64,000 bases of DNA from Paramecium pentaurelia (GCA_905183005.1 CAJJDO010000165.1:1-64000); one strand, 5' to 3'. Shown: positions 1 through 13,640, counted from the stretch's first letter. The notes: generated by a model from the letters alone, not told the origin. Translations and numbers: made by a program.

Positions 1-123
1 ATAAATATACTTAATCATATATTAGCAACGCAAATGATACTTCCTCTTTTTTTCGCCAACCACAATGAGTTCGTCAACCTCTGTCTCCAAAATTCAGTTT
101 TACCACCGGCCCAACCATAGTAC

Positions 124-202
124 TATCATCACTAGGTTACAGTATTATTATTGATTACTTAATAACCTATCATCACTAGGTTATAGTATTATTATTAATT
201 AG
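124..202. repeat. Two copies of a 34-bp direct repeat in the leading intergenic region
   Basis: Bases 124-157 and 169-202 are two copies of the same 34-bp unit, which begins TATCATCACTAGGTTA, with two mismatches and 11 bp between them. The rest of 1-434 is AT-rich with no recognised gene. It acts as the upstream region of the large GTPase gene. Nothing in it looks like a telomere repeat. Confidence 0.7.
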
Positions 203-434
203 GTAAAAACCAAACCCTTATCTATTTTATTTCGGTAACTTCTTTTGAAATGCCCTAATTCTTTATTCAATTCTATGTGACAGGTTTTTTTATAATAAGT
301 CAAGTTTTATTTAACTATTATTTCGTTATTTTTTATAACAATTTGTAATTCTATCAACCATGTTTATAATTCCCTTAAATGTTTTGAAAAATAATTATAA
401 AAATTTTAATAGAAATACAAAATTTTAAATAGAA

Positions 435-3400
435 ATGTAACAAGAATTTTAAATTGAATTGAATTTAGAAAATAAAACAATAGAAAAAAAAATACTGCTA
501 ATTTTTAAAGAAATATAAAATGAATATCTCGTTGAGAGCAATGATATTTTAGAAGATTTAAATCCATTAATGTCTTAATTATGCGAATCAGACAAGAATA
601 GAGTAATTTAGTCTCTAAAGAAATATTTTGGAGACCATGAATTTGTAAGAATTGGCGGATGGCTTCAAGGGAGCATTGATCTCTAAGAAGAAGTAATTGA
701 TTATAAAATAGTTTACTCTTCAGATAGGGAAAATAATAATTATGAATCTATTTTAGAATATATGAAGAAGGAAGAATTTCGAAAATAGAATTTGATTCCT
801 GATGAATTTTTAGCTAATTAATAATAACTCATAAAAATGAAAATAAGGTCTTTATTAGTTTTTGATTTATTAGACTGTTATTTAAATGTTAATGATTTAA
901 CTCAAATTGAGATTTTGAAAATATTATTAGAACTATTTTATTGTAATACTCAATTTAATGATAACGAATTATAATCATTTGAACAATTAATAGGATTCCT
1001 ATTATAAAAATAATTATATGAAATATCTTATTATATTGAGATATTAAAGAATAATGATCAATAAAATTTTATGAAGTTTGTGTAATTATTATAATACTTA
1101 CAATTAAAAATTATAAATGAGTCTAACTAAGAATTATTAACATTTTTAGAATTAAACTAACGATATAAGATCTTATTCATGATTTTTAATAAAGAAATAA
1201 TCAATATCAGATTAGAATTATAATAATTTATAAGCTTATTACTATAGATTCCAAACTAATAATGCTAATTTGATCATATTATATCATATATAAAAAATAT
1301 AGAAAATGTAAATGATCAACAAAATGACTTATATTTACTAATTGTTTTTTATTATTGGAAAAAGTATTGTATGAAATATGCTTTATAAAAAGATATCAAA
1401 AACTAAGAAGATGATTTACCTAATATAGATAATAGTGAGAAAAAATATAAATATATTGAAAGGTATTTAAATAAAAAAAAATCTGATTCATAAGATAAAA
1501 TATTTTTATTTGTTATTCATAGAATTTGCTATTTTGTTGAAGAAATAGAAAATATTCTAGGTAAAGATAAATATTAAGAGTTTAATAAACGAATGGTTAA
1601 TCATATAAAAAATTTTTAATAAAAGAAATAATATCCTATTTTAACATATTTGAAAGATAAGTCCAAATTTTTGGAGTTTTGGAAAATCATACATTCATTA
1701 AAATTTTATAAATATGAAAATTCACAATAATCCAATTAAATTTCATAACTTATTATAAATCTTCTTTGGATTAATAATCAAAATGATGGCTTTTTCAATA
1801 TATTAAATATCATAACTCCTCCCAAAAAAAAATTATTTTTATAAGCTGTAGAGTTGATAGAGGATGAAATTAATTAACAAATTACTGATTATAATGATAT
1901 GAATATCTTAAAAATGAATTTTCTGAGAATAATCTATGCCCAATATCCTGAAGAAGAAAGTAATTACTTCTTGTTAAGAAATTTAATTACAAATTATGGC
2001 AGTCTTTTAAGGGCATCAATGATTTTATAAGCTAGTAAGTTTTTAAATAATAAATTAAACGAGAAATCTATATAATTTTTTGCTAAATTTGGCATAAAAT
2101 TCATTGTAGTACATAAAATATTTCCAAATCAAACTCTTTCAAAATTAGCTTAAGACATACTAAATTACATGAGTTCCAATATTTAACTAAACACTTATGA
2201 ATGTCTAATAATTTTGAAATCTATATTTGCTATAAAATAGGTAGATCTATCTGAGGATTTGCAATTTATTAGTATTCTTATAGAGAATTTCTGTACAAAA
2301 TTGTTAGGATATTTAATCATTATCAATAATAACAAGTATATTTCACTTACTTAAGTAAAATGGACAATTTATGCCATATTTAATCTTTTCTAAAAAATAG
2401 CCTAACCTTAATTTTTATTAGTTGAAAAATGCATAGTTAAACTTTTTAAAGATAAATCTTATAATTTCCCTTTTGTTTTTAATTGTTTAAGAAATAAAAT
2501 TAGTTTTGAAAAGATAATTNAATAATGCTAATTTGATCATATTATATCATATATAAAAAATATAGAAAATGTAAATGATCAACAAAATGACTTATATTTA
2601 CTAATTGTTTTTTATTATTGGAAAAAGTATTGTATGAAATATGCTTTATAAAAAGATATCAAAAACTAAGAAGATGATTTACCTAATATAGATAATAGTG
2701 AGAAAAAATATAAATATATTGAAAGGTATTTAAATAAAAAAAAATCTGATTCATAAGATAAAATATTTTTATTTGTTATTCATAGAATTTGCTATTTTGT
2801 TGAAGAAATAGAAAATATTCTAGGTAAAGATAAATATTAAGAGTTTAATAAACGAATGGTTAATCATATAAAAAATTTTTAATAAAAGAAATAATATCCT
2901 ATTTTAACATATTTGAAAGATAAGTCCAAATTTTTGGAGTTTTGGAAAATCATACATTCATTAAAATTTTATAAATATGAAAATTCACAATAATCCAATT
3001 AAATTTCATAACTTATTATAAATCTTCTTTGGATTAATAATCAAAATGATGGCTTTTTCAATATATTAAATATCATAACTCCTCCCAAAAAAAAATTATT
3101 TTTATAAGCTGTAGAGTTGATAGAGGATGAAATTAATTAACAAATTACTGATTATAATGATATGAATATCTTAAAAATGAATTTTCTGAGAATAATCTAT
3201 GCCCAATATCCTGAAGAAGAAAGTAATTACTTCTTGTTAAGAAATTTAATTACAAATTATGGCAGTCTTTTAAGGGCATCAATGATTTTATAAGCTAGTA
3301 AGTTTTTAAATAATAAATTAAACGAGAAATCTATATAATTTTTTGCTAAATTTGGCATAAAATTCATTGTAGTACATAAAATATTTCCAAATCAAACTCT

Positions 3401-6400
3401 TTCAAAATTAGCTTAAGACATACTAAATTACATGAGTTCCAATATTTAACTAAACACTTATGAATGTCTAATAATTTTGAAATCTATATTTGCTATAAAA
3501 TAGGTAGATCTATCTGAGGATTTGCAATTTATTAGTATTCTTATAGAGAATTTCTGTACAAAATTGTTAGGATATTTAATCATTATCAATAATAACAAGT
3601 ATATTTCACTTACTTAAGTAAAATGGACAATTTATGCCATATTTAATCTTTTCTAAAAAATAGCCTAACCTTAATTTTTATTAGTTGAAAAATGCATAGT
3701 TAAACTTTTTAAAGATAAATCTTATAATTTCCCTTTTGTTTTTAATTGTTTAAGAAATAAAATTAGTTTTGAAAAGATAATTAAAATTGTTTAATTATAA
3801 TTTTATTTATATTAGGATTAATAGAATAACATGTCTGAGTTAAGTTAATAATTATTTGATTAGGATGAATAATTATATGAATAATGGTTTAAAATAACAA
3901 AACCTGATTAAGTGTTGCATTCAATCGAATATTTAAAAGTCAAAAAAAGTCAATCATATTATCCAAAATAAATGGATATTCCTTTAGAGGATTTCAATTT
4001 ATCATTATCTGAATATAATGAATAAGAATAAAAATAAATTCTTATTAATTGGATTTAAGATATGACAAACACATAAAAATTTAAGTAAATAATTCCTTTA
4101 TTTTTCAATATAATAAAAAGAGGAGAATCACATAAAGATATATTAATTTATGCTAATTAAATTTTATAAGAAAATAAGTAAATAGCAGCTGGAATAGGAT
4201 GTTTTAATTTAAAATCTTTATTTTAAATATTTTTCAATAATGCTAATGATGAATTAAGAGTGGTTCTTATGAAATTTTATTCAAAAGAACATCCAATTCC
4301 ATTTTTATATTAAAATCCAATTTTAGATAATCTCAAGTCAAGAGCTGATATCTTGATGTTAAATAGCAATTTATTTTATTTTATTGAGTAAGGTTATACA
4401 ATTATTAATTTGTCTTTAAGTTAGAAACAAAAGAAAATAGGTAAAACAGAACTCATCAACTAAATCTTTTATGAAAGAGATAAATTTGAAACTAGTGACA
4501 CATGTTTAATGAATTCCAATACAATTGATATAATGTTTGATTTTGAATTCAATAATTCAAGAAATTTTATTGTGGCTGATGTTCATGGAACTATCATTTT
4601 TGAAACATTAATTAAAATACTTCCATTTTTTAAATTTTGGATTGTTTAAATGGATTCTTAGGAAGAATTATAAGAAAATTTAGATTAAATTAGAAAAATC
4701 TTTTAAGAAATAGGTTAATAAATAATAAATTAACTTGAAATTTGTTTTCTAGTAAGAAATACAGAAGAAACAGAACTAATGAATAAACAACCAATTACAT
4801 ATGAAATAGAAAATAAGAATATTAAAATTGTTTATATTCACAATTTAATTGCAAACTCAATTGACAAATAATTTAAAATAAGTTAAATTTAAAATGTATC
4901 AAAGTTCTTGTTTGATATACTTTAGGATCATTAACAAAGGCTTGAATAAAGAAATCGATAACCAGAAAATTTATAAAACTAATTCCTACTATTACTAAAA
5001 TCTATGAATTCCTTATATTCTAATAATATTGATTATATAATCCAACATTAAAGTTTAGTTAATAAAATGGAAGGCAAACTAAATCAAATAGTTAATGAAG
5101 AGTATGGATTTTATTCAGAGAATGCATTTCCTATTAGACGTATTTAATGGAGTATTAAAAAACTTCGTAATCAAAATTATGAATTATGTATGAAACCTAA
5201 TGAAAATAAATAAGATATTGAGAAGAATAAACAATAAATGTAAAACTTAGAAAAATAAATATAAAAATAAAATCCAACTGAATTGTTGAAACTTTTCTGT
5301 GAAATTTTTAGATAAAAACACTATTATATTATTTATCTTTGGATTGTAGATAAAATAAGGCAATTTAATGAAAAAAATTTAATAGATTTATAGCAAAAAG
5401 ATTATGAATTAAATGAATAGTTTAATAAATTAAAATAAGAAAAACATAAAATAAAATAGATATATCTCAATGATTTACAAAAATTATGTGAAAACGAAAG
5501 AAATAAAAAAATTAAAAATGAAATGTCTAAATTAAAAGAATTAATGGTTAACAATGCGTAGAAAATTTCTCAAATAAATGTCGGTGTTGAGTTATTTTGG
5601 AGAGAATTAATTAGCTTAAGAAAATCAAATTATTGTGAGCTAGAATTTGATTCAGTTGAAACCATCTCTTAATTGATTAGAAAAGGAGAATCATTAGAAT
5701 TTCTAGATGGAGACACTTTATCAATTAACACTGAATTTTTATTTGACTTAGAAAATAAAATAACATAAAATAAACAATAAAAAATCTTAGTAATAAGTAT
5801 ATTAGGTCCTTAAAGTTCAGGTAAATCAACTATCTTAAACAAAATTTTTGGATGCCATTTTTGGGCTAGTGTAGGAAGATGTACAAAAGGAATTCATTTA
5901 TAAATATTGCAAGTGTAAAATAAGTCATTATTTTAAAATTTATTTGATTAAATACTCATTCTAGATACAGAAGGTTTATAAAATCCAAATTAAATTGATT
6001 CTGAATTTGACAAAAAGATTGCATTATTTGTGCTTTCAATTAGTGATATTATTATGATAAATGTAAAAGGAGAAATAAATTAATAATTTAAAAGTTTGGT
6101 TGAAATGTGTATATTTACTTTGGGACATTTTAAAAATGGATTTTCAATGTTTAAATAATTAAGTTGGTTTTTCAATTAAAATGATAATTACAAAAATGTC
6201 TAACCATTTAAATAATAAATTAAAGACCTTGCATAAAATTTAAATTTATAATGGAATGAAAAATATTTTGAATAATAAGAAGAATAAATTGATTACGCAG
6301 AGATTTTAGATATTAAAGATAACATTTCTGGTTTAGGGTTTGCTTCTGATTAGAAAGATTGGGGTAAGAATGGTTGGAATCAATCTGTAAATAATCATAC

Positions 6401-9400
6401 ATTTTCTCGAGAAGCATACAAATAGGGAATCAATATGATAAAACAATTTATAATAAAACTTTAAGATTAAAATGACCCATTATGCAATTTTAATAATTTT
6501 CTGTAAAATGTTCGAAGAAATTGGCAAAGTATAGAAAAGTTGCCAGATTTATTAGAGTTTAGTGAATTGATTTAGCATTAATAAAACTTATTAATGGAAA
6601 AATATTTTGATGATCTTTGGCAAAGGTAAGAAATAACTTAAGTAAATGAAAGGTTAACAAATGACACTAATTTGTAGATATAAAATTAAAGATAGATCTC
6701 CTTTGAAGTTTACAAAGAAATAGAATTATAAAAAGAAAATGATATTGAATCAGCATTTACATAAATCAAAACGTAAATTATAGAATAAATGAATTAATTT
6801 AAAAGCGAGAATAAAATTCAGAAAAAAATAATGTCAAAATATTTTAAAAAGCTAGAAAATTTAATTAAAAATGAGTAAATAAATTGCTAATAAAATATCA
6901 TTTATTTAATTAAAAATTATGAAGGAGAATATTAAAAGAAAAAAGGTTATGTATAAATTGATAATTTTATTTAAAATGTTTTAAACGACGAATTTTTGAA
7001 AAAGAAATTTTAAGGACATGATTAATTAATTGAATAAGAATTTAAAGTATAATGGAAATAATATATAAATGAAACTAATAGCGCATCAGAATAATAATAT
7101 TGTGAAATGGTATAGGCCTAATACAAAGCTATTAAATCTATTTCTAATCTATATATTTTAAATACAAAAAATGAACCAGATTTTTTCTTATACTTTAGGG
7201 ATGAAATAATCAAATAAAATCCTTATTCCTCTTCAAACGAAGAATAGGAAAAGATATATTAACTATTTATGAAAGAATTCTAATAAACTGAACAATTCAT
7301 ATGCATAGAGAACAACAAATAGAATTTAGCTTATCTTGATATTTTCCATTAAACAATTTAAGAGAAATTAGAAAAATCTAAAGATTAATTATTAGATATG
7401 AAATCATTTTACTCTTAAGAGATCAACTATTAAGTTGTTGCAAAAATTGAAATTTAATACTATTTAAATTAACAATTTGAATAAGATTTTCAATTGTTTT
7501 TAAAAAAGTATGAAAATTAAAATAATTCAAGTTATTCATTTTTTAATTTTATATCTATTTTAGACTATTTGCAAATTTCATATGATAAGAAGTTAAAAGA
7601 ATAATTAGATAATGTTGTAAATAATCCTTCTCTTTGGGATAATATTTAACAATTTTTTACTAGTAAAAAGACTTAGGCTTATGAAGCCTTTTAGGAATTG
7701 AAAAAATCACTTAAAACCTAATAGCATTATAACAAAGAAATTGACTTGACTGGCTCCACATTTGGTTAAACTTTTAAGAATACTTATTCTAGTTTAAAAA
7801 TTACCTAAAAAACAGATCAAACATGGTATAATAATTAACAATTTAAAAAAGAACTTTTATATAAAAACATTATAATTGGTACACAAATTGAAATTTAACC
7901 AAGTTAAACTAGCTATTAAGAATCTTTTCAATATATAAAGTCTCCTTAAGCTCATAAACCTTATTTTTTCAGAACAAACTTTCCAAAATAATTGAATGCA
8001 ATTATGATTGAATAAAATGGTTGGAATAAACTTTATAATGAACTTTACAATTTAATAAAACAAGAAATTAGTAATTCGAAATTAAAAATAGAATATTAAG
8101 GATCTAATCAAATTGAATGTTTAAATAAAAATAACGAGGATGAAAATATTTAATCTTTTAGTTCTTATTTAATCACAGGTATAATGTAAAAGATTGAAAA
8201 CAATATAAAAGTAAAATATAATAATTAATTTGCTTAATATGGTGTGATTTTAACTGATGTTGGAGAAAGATGTATATATTATTATTCTATGTTAATTATT
8301 TGGAGATTCATTTGTTTTTAACGGTGGAATTCAAAAAATATTTAATAAAAACATTAGAATAATTATTAAAATGAATTAAATAGATGTATTGCTGAAATTA
8401 ATTAAGATAATGAAAAGTAAAGTCGTATTAGAGCGACAGAATTCGTGAAAAAATTATAAATTAATTTAAAAAATTAATTTTTGGAAAGAACTAAGAAAGA
8501 AGTATTAAAAAAAATGAGTTAAATAAGTATGTCAAATGTTGAACTTATAGCAAAATTAGACCACGAATTTTTAATTGATGTCAATGAAAAAACATTTCAA
8601 GATTTGTAGTTTTAACAATAAATACTATCTTATACGATTGATCATAAATAATATATTAATAATTACACTTAAGATATGTTAACATAATAATAACTTGGAT
8701 TATTAAATGAATATTCCAATAAATATAGAAAAGAATTAAATCTATATTTAAAGAGTATATAAGAAAATGCAACAATTTTATTTAAATATATTTAGAATTA
8801 AAAAAAGGAAGTAAAGACAATTAAATATTTTAATGAAGATTATTAAAAAGACAACATAATTTATGAAAACTAACTCTTCAGATTCCTTATGTAATGTCTT
8901 CTTTGTAGATTTGAAGATTAAATAGATATAATCAAATAATAATATAAAGAGATATTCTAAGTTAGCAATTACAATCCTGTAAAGAGTTAATTTACCTTAA
9001 GTTGGTCATTATGTAATTCATAAGATTAATAAGTTTATAATCTGAAAACTTTTGTTGAAACATTAATTTAATAAATAGAGCTAATATTAACAAATATAGA
9101 ATAAATTAAATTTACATCAAGTGAATACTAACTTGATGTTGAATTTGGTAAATTAAAATTGTAAATGAATGGTTGTGAATATACATGTCCATGTTGTAAA
9201 AGAAAATGCGATTAAGATAATAATGATAATAGTCATACTCATTAATGTTAAAATGGACATTAAATTAGAGGTAATATTATGGTAATATATTTAGGTATTA
9301 ACGGTATTTTGATTTCAAAAAATAGTCCATCATTGTTCACTTGTGAAGAAATCCTTGATGAATGCATTATTAAGACACTTGAAACTAATCTATAGAAAAC

Positions 9401-10173
9401 TTGGAAAGAAGTTAAAAAAACCCATCAAACTTGGAATTTCTAAACTTTTAATGATGAACTAATTGTTTAAAATAAAGAAAAATGGAAAAATGCTTGGAAT
9501 AGAGGTTTAGGAAAATTAATTTGTTAACATTTAGAAAAATAATTGAATCACGAAGTCATATTCTCATAAAAATCAGAAATAGAAACTTAAGTTTCTAACA
9601 TTCATTATATTCTCATTCTTGATGATTCAGGTTCAATGAAAGGAGATTAGTGGATTAAAGCAAAGGATGGAGCTTTACATTGTATAAAATAATTAGATAA
9701 TACCGATTGTGCAAAAGTTAGTGTTATAATCTTCAATTAAGATGCAAGAATTGTGGTAGAATGTTAAAAACCAAATTATAAAGAAATGATTGAAAAAATT
9801 AATTATAATGGAGGTGGTACCTGTTTTGAAAATCCATTTAAATTAGTTCTAGAATTGATTAAAAAACATAAAGGTTTTAATAAGTAAGTACATTTAAAAT
9901 ATTAGAATTTAAATATTATTTTATACTGATGGAGAATCAGGTTATCCATAAAATATAGTTGATCAATTCTGTTAATTACCACAGGATATAAGATAACTCA
10001 TCAACCTAACAGCTTGCTCTGGAGAAAAGTCTTCACAAACATTAGCACTCATAATATAGAAATTCTAATAACATATGTAATCAGCATAATTAAGAAATTC
10101 TGTTTAGCCAAAGGATATTTAAAGAGTTTGGATAGAAGTAGTAAGCAAAGCTATTCATTAGTAACTAGCATGA
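435..10173 (+). CDS. Very large GTPase (VLIG/GVIN1-like) with C-terminal VWA domain
   Basis: One frame stays open for more than 9 kb in the ciliate code. A P-loop GPQSSGKSTILNKIFG (codon 5805) is followed by a DTEGL switch motif. This pair is typical of VLIG-type dynamin-like G domains. Downstream are a Cys/His cluster (CEYTCPCCKRKC near 9174, then HTHQC) and a VWA domain with the MIDAS motif DDSGSMKG (9621). A 22-nt intron at 9884-9905 restores the VWA strand ILFYTDG. Between 1258 and 3782 the sequence is an assembly duplication of 1263 nt, which is in frame and adds 421 false residues. The real protein is about 2817 residues, with the G domain near 1370, the Cys/His cluster near 2490 and MIDAS near 2640. 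ATG 435 was chosen, but an in-frame ATG at 360 is possible. Family role is uncertain: animal VLIGs are interferon-induced, and a ciliate function is not known to me. Confidence 0.85.
1258..3782. repeat. Assembly duplication around N at 2520 (2 x 1262 bp)
   Basis: Bases 1258-2519 and 2521-3782 are identical direct repeats separated by one N. This is the signature of two overlapping contig ends placed side by side. It lies inside the large GTPase gene and preserves frame, so translation does not reveal it. Confidence 0.9.
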
Positions 10174-10706
10174 ATATTAATTTATGAAGTGTTAAATAAT
10201 CCATATTACAGATTATTATTAACATAATGACAATTGTCTTAAATTTTTCTAGGCTTCTTATAGATATTTTTAAATAATTACTTATTCTTGATCTTATGAA
10301 AGTATCCAATATTATTTTAATCAAGCTTAAATTTTATAAATTTAAGTTTGAGATTTACTGAAGTGTATTATTCTAACAAAATTAGCAAGTAATTGGAATT
10401 AAAATTTGAAAAGAATTCTTAATTCTATTTAAACTGATTTTTCTAAAATTTTAATTTTATCGTTTGAATAAAATTATCACCAAAAATTACAACAAATTTC
10501 TTGTCGAAAAAGATATATTTTGTAGTTTAAAACTGTCTCTTGTTATGAATCAATGCATCCTCTATTAATTTATATTTTGTACAATTATTGAGAAAAAGAT
10601 AGTTTTTAACATTAAGATTATAATCGGACATTTCCTTCTCATGATTTTGTAAGAATTTTCTAAGACGAGTTGAATTAAAATCATTGTGTTACTATTTAAA
10701 AGGCAT
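10155..10706 (-). CDS. Hypothetical 183-residue protein, antisense-overlapping the GTPase 3' end
   Basis: An intronless frame in the ciliate code runs from ATG (10706 on the minus strand) to TGA at 10155-10157. It begins MPFKQQHNDFNSTRLRKFL and is rich in Lys, Asn and aromatic residues. No domain is recognised. It overlaps the 3' end of the convergent GTPase gene by 19 bp, which is unusual even in this compact genome. It sits at the edge of a decayed region, so it may be a remnant of a former mobile or duplicated gene rather than an active one. Minus-strand open frame continues upstream in broken form to about 10850. Confidence 0.4.
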
Positions 10707-11572
10707 GTCTCAAAAGAGTTGATTTCTAAATATTTGATACCTTACTTTAAATGCCTTTAAGTTTCATAGGGAGTAAATATTTTACAGAGTTTAAGCCTCT
10801 TTTAGTTGTTCAGCTAAATCAAAATACAGTTTTAGCAAGACAAATGAACTTAATTATATTTATTATATGTTTCATATATTAATTATGATTAATCAAGTTT
10901 ATCATTTAAAATTATTCGAAAAATATACTTCTTAGATGATCGTTCAACTAATTAGAATAGTTCAAATGAATTACAACTCATTATCCCAATTGCTGAAATA
11001 TTCACTTTAATTTCACAAATTTAGCGATATTAATTAAAAAGCTGTTCTTTATAAAAAAAATGAAAATTAATAGGATATTACTTCAAAACAAAATTATTTT
11101 ATCTTAAAATCCTCTAAAATCAATTTTAATTCTTTCAAATAATTTGACAGTCAGATTTATTAATTTTTCATTTTAGTCTTATTTCTATCAATTTCATAGG
11201 TCTTGATCTATCAATCTTTTATTTTTAATTACTGTCAAGAAAATTTACAAAATTGTACTGTATATAGAACTTGATAAAATAGAGACAAATCATTCACTTA
11301 GATTCTATCTTAATCAATAAGATAAATAAAGGCCAATCAAAATTATATAGAAAATAGAGCTAAACAAAAAAATCTCCAAGTAATTTTCCTAGTAATTTAA
11401 TAAATATTTTGAGAACATTGAAGATATTTATGAGTAATAAACTCATTATCCGAATAATTATTATCTAGCTTGTTCCGTTTGTAAATTACTCACAACAGTT
11501 GAATCTATCCTTTTTTATTCTTGGATATTAAATAAACATAGAAAGTTCTCATAGATCTATACTTTCAAATGA

Positions 11573-11920
11573 GCAAAAGTTTTTTTTTTGAAATATTCTA
11601 TTCCAGAACAAACTTAAACAAATATTTTAGGAAGTCTCAAAATATTGTCAAATTACTTTAAAAATGAATATTTTTATGGAGACTATTTAACTCTGTCAAA
11701 TTCTTATAATATAGAACAAGTGAGATTTCAATTTACTAAAGGCTTACTATTTACTATTGGCTCCCTTTATAAACTTCAGCAGCATTTTATACATCTCAAA
11801 GTTTTTGAAGTTTTCATTCAAATTAAACAGGAAACCAGACTAAATGTAGACGCTCAGATATTCAAGTAAGTCCAAGGATCATTTTCCCAGCAGATTAATT
11901 CTAAAGTTAAAAGGGAGTGA
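11573..11920 (+). pseudogene. Open-frame remnant without start codon
   Basis: A TGA-free frame of 115 codons follows an in-frame TGA at 11570 and ends at TGA 11918. It has no early ATG and no recognised domain, though its composition looks coding-like (mixed charged and aromatic residues). The rest of 10707-12100 shows no intact gene. Best read as coding debris. Confidence 0.25.
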
Positions 11921-12125
11921 GCTGTAGTATGATTTGAATATATATCTAGTTGCTGTAGCTTTCCGAACATAAGCTAATCTTTATTTCAAAGAGTTAAATT
12001 TTTCCATTTTTTTTTGAATTTATTTAGACCACCTCTTAAATCCTTTTTGAAATGATCCTCTAAGCTAATGTTTAGAGGGCTTTTTAAACTATAGATAAAA
12101 ATTATAAACCATAATGAAAAAATCA

Positions 12126-12308
12126 CAAATAGTCTAAAATAGATATAAAATTAAAAAATGAATAACTTGAATTATTTTAATTTTCATACTTTTTTAAAAA
12201 CAATTGAAAATCTTATTCAAATTGTTAATTTAAATAGTATTAAATATCAATTTTTGCAACAACTTAATGATTGATCTCTTAAGAGTAAAATGATTTCATA
12301 TCTAATAT
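12126..12308 (-). pseudogene. Inverted fragment of the large GTPase gene
   Basis: The reverse complement of this stretch matches about 182 nt of the GTPase gene (7391-7572) with only about three base differences. Similarity ends abruptly on both sides. It is a short, recent, inverted partial copy 4.6 kb downstream of its source and cannot encode a protein on its own. Together with the source it forms an inverted repeat with 180-nt arms. Confidence 0.85.
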
Positions 12309-12899
12309 TTAATCTTCTAAAAATATCTCTTAGTTTTTATACTTTAAATGACTAAAAGAGTACAAGGAAATAAAAGAAAAAGCTAATTACATCTTATTTA
12401 TTTTCTGAAATATTCAAATAAATATTTGATAATAAATCTCCTATTATTTTATCGATAAAATTGATTAATAGGATAATGGAATGCTCTTGGCTTATCTATA
12501 TAATCCATTTATTATAATTATATCATTATTTACTTTTTTATGGTATGTAAATTAAGTTGTTTATATTATGCTTTATTTCAAATTTAAATTTATTAACAAT
12601 AATTTCTTTAAGAATATTTAGTTATCAAAAATCAAATTAATAAAATGTAGTGTATTGATTATATTTGAATTGAATTCTTAAAGTTCAATTTCTTTAAGTA
12701 TATTTTGATAAAGAAACTTTTAATTTTATAGATTAAGGTTTTATTGAATCTCCTAATTATTCAAAATTATTTTACTCTAATCAACTTTAAAATAAATATT
12801 TTTATTATTTAAATCTTAATTATTTAAGTATGATTTTGATATATTATATTACTCATCAATAGAAAACTATTTTAAATATGTCTTCACTAGAAAATTTTC

Positions 12900-13640
12900 A
12901 CTTTTTACTTTTTATTTTATTTAAAAACATCCCATTGACATGGCAAGATTTGTTGATTTATTGGTTCTAGCCATTTACTCATAAATTGCCTATAGCATAA
13001 CGGTAGGCCTAAGTCCAAAAGAATTCCAATCTTCATCAATCTTCTTATTAGACATGTTTTGGCTAACTTTGATGGATACTCTCTACAATTATTTCCATCT
13101 CTCTAACTTCTTAATAGAACAATTTTTCATTAATGAGGCATCATATTCAAAAGTGAGGTTTAATATAAGCCATACTTAATTGAGAGAATTCTAAATAAAA
13201 TTTTTTAATTAGAAACACAAAAAATTTAGCTTAACTTTAATATATTCTTAGATCTTACTTTGTGTAAAATTAGCAGTCCCAGATATTTAAAATTTGTATT
13301 TTTTCAAAGCCCATATCTTTAAAGTTTTTCAAACCTTTTCTTATACTAAAAATCAAATTTGATTTTTTAAAATTCACTTTGAAACCATACTCATCCGCAA
13401 TAACTAAAATTTATTACGCAATTCAGATTGAAACATCGTCAATGTAGCAAAAAATCTAGTAGCATTTGCATTACTGAATCTGTTTTGGTTGTTTTATTTT
13501 TTGATTACTAATAATCTTTTTTCTAATTTATCTCTAAGGAAATCAAAATACACATCAAAAGAAGAAAGGTGCTAATAAAAAACCTTAATGAACCCCTAAG
13601 TAAAAATAAAAACTTCTTTTCTACACAAGGTTATTCTATG
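12900..13640 (-). pseudogene. Degenerate reverse transcriptase (retroelement remnant)
   Basis: Minus-strand translation gives, in broken frames, the ordered hallmarks of a reverse transcriptase: GVHQGFLLAPFFF (equivalent of GxPQGxxLSPxLF) near 13600, FCYIDDVS (the YxDD catalytic motif) near 13450, and a downstream EYGFKVNFKKSNL block. A C-terminal stretch with KLAKTCLIRRLMKIG lies near 13020-13080. TGA stops and frameshifts interrupt it, so it is dead. The motifs fit non-LTR or related elements, but the exact clade cannot be assigned by eye. No long terminal repeats or target-site duplications were seen. Flanks 12309-12899 and 13641-14196 hold no recognisable gene. Confidence 0.75.

Noticed and set aside
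1..434. Telomere or chromosome end at the window start
   Set aside because: No C4A2/C3A3-type repeat is present. The short direct repeat at 124-202 is not telomeric.
3783..3850. 27-nt intron in the GTPase gene just after the duplication (3789-3815)
   Set aside because: GT..TAG limits fit but the length is a multiple of three and both readings stay open, so the sequence cannot decide. It was left unspliced.
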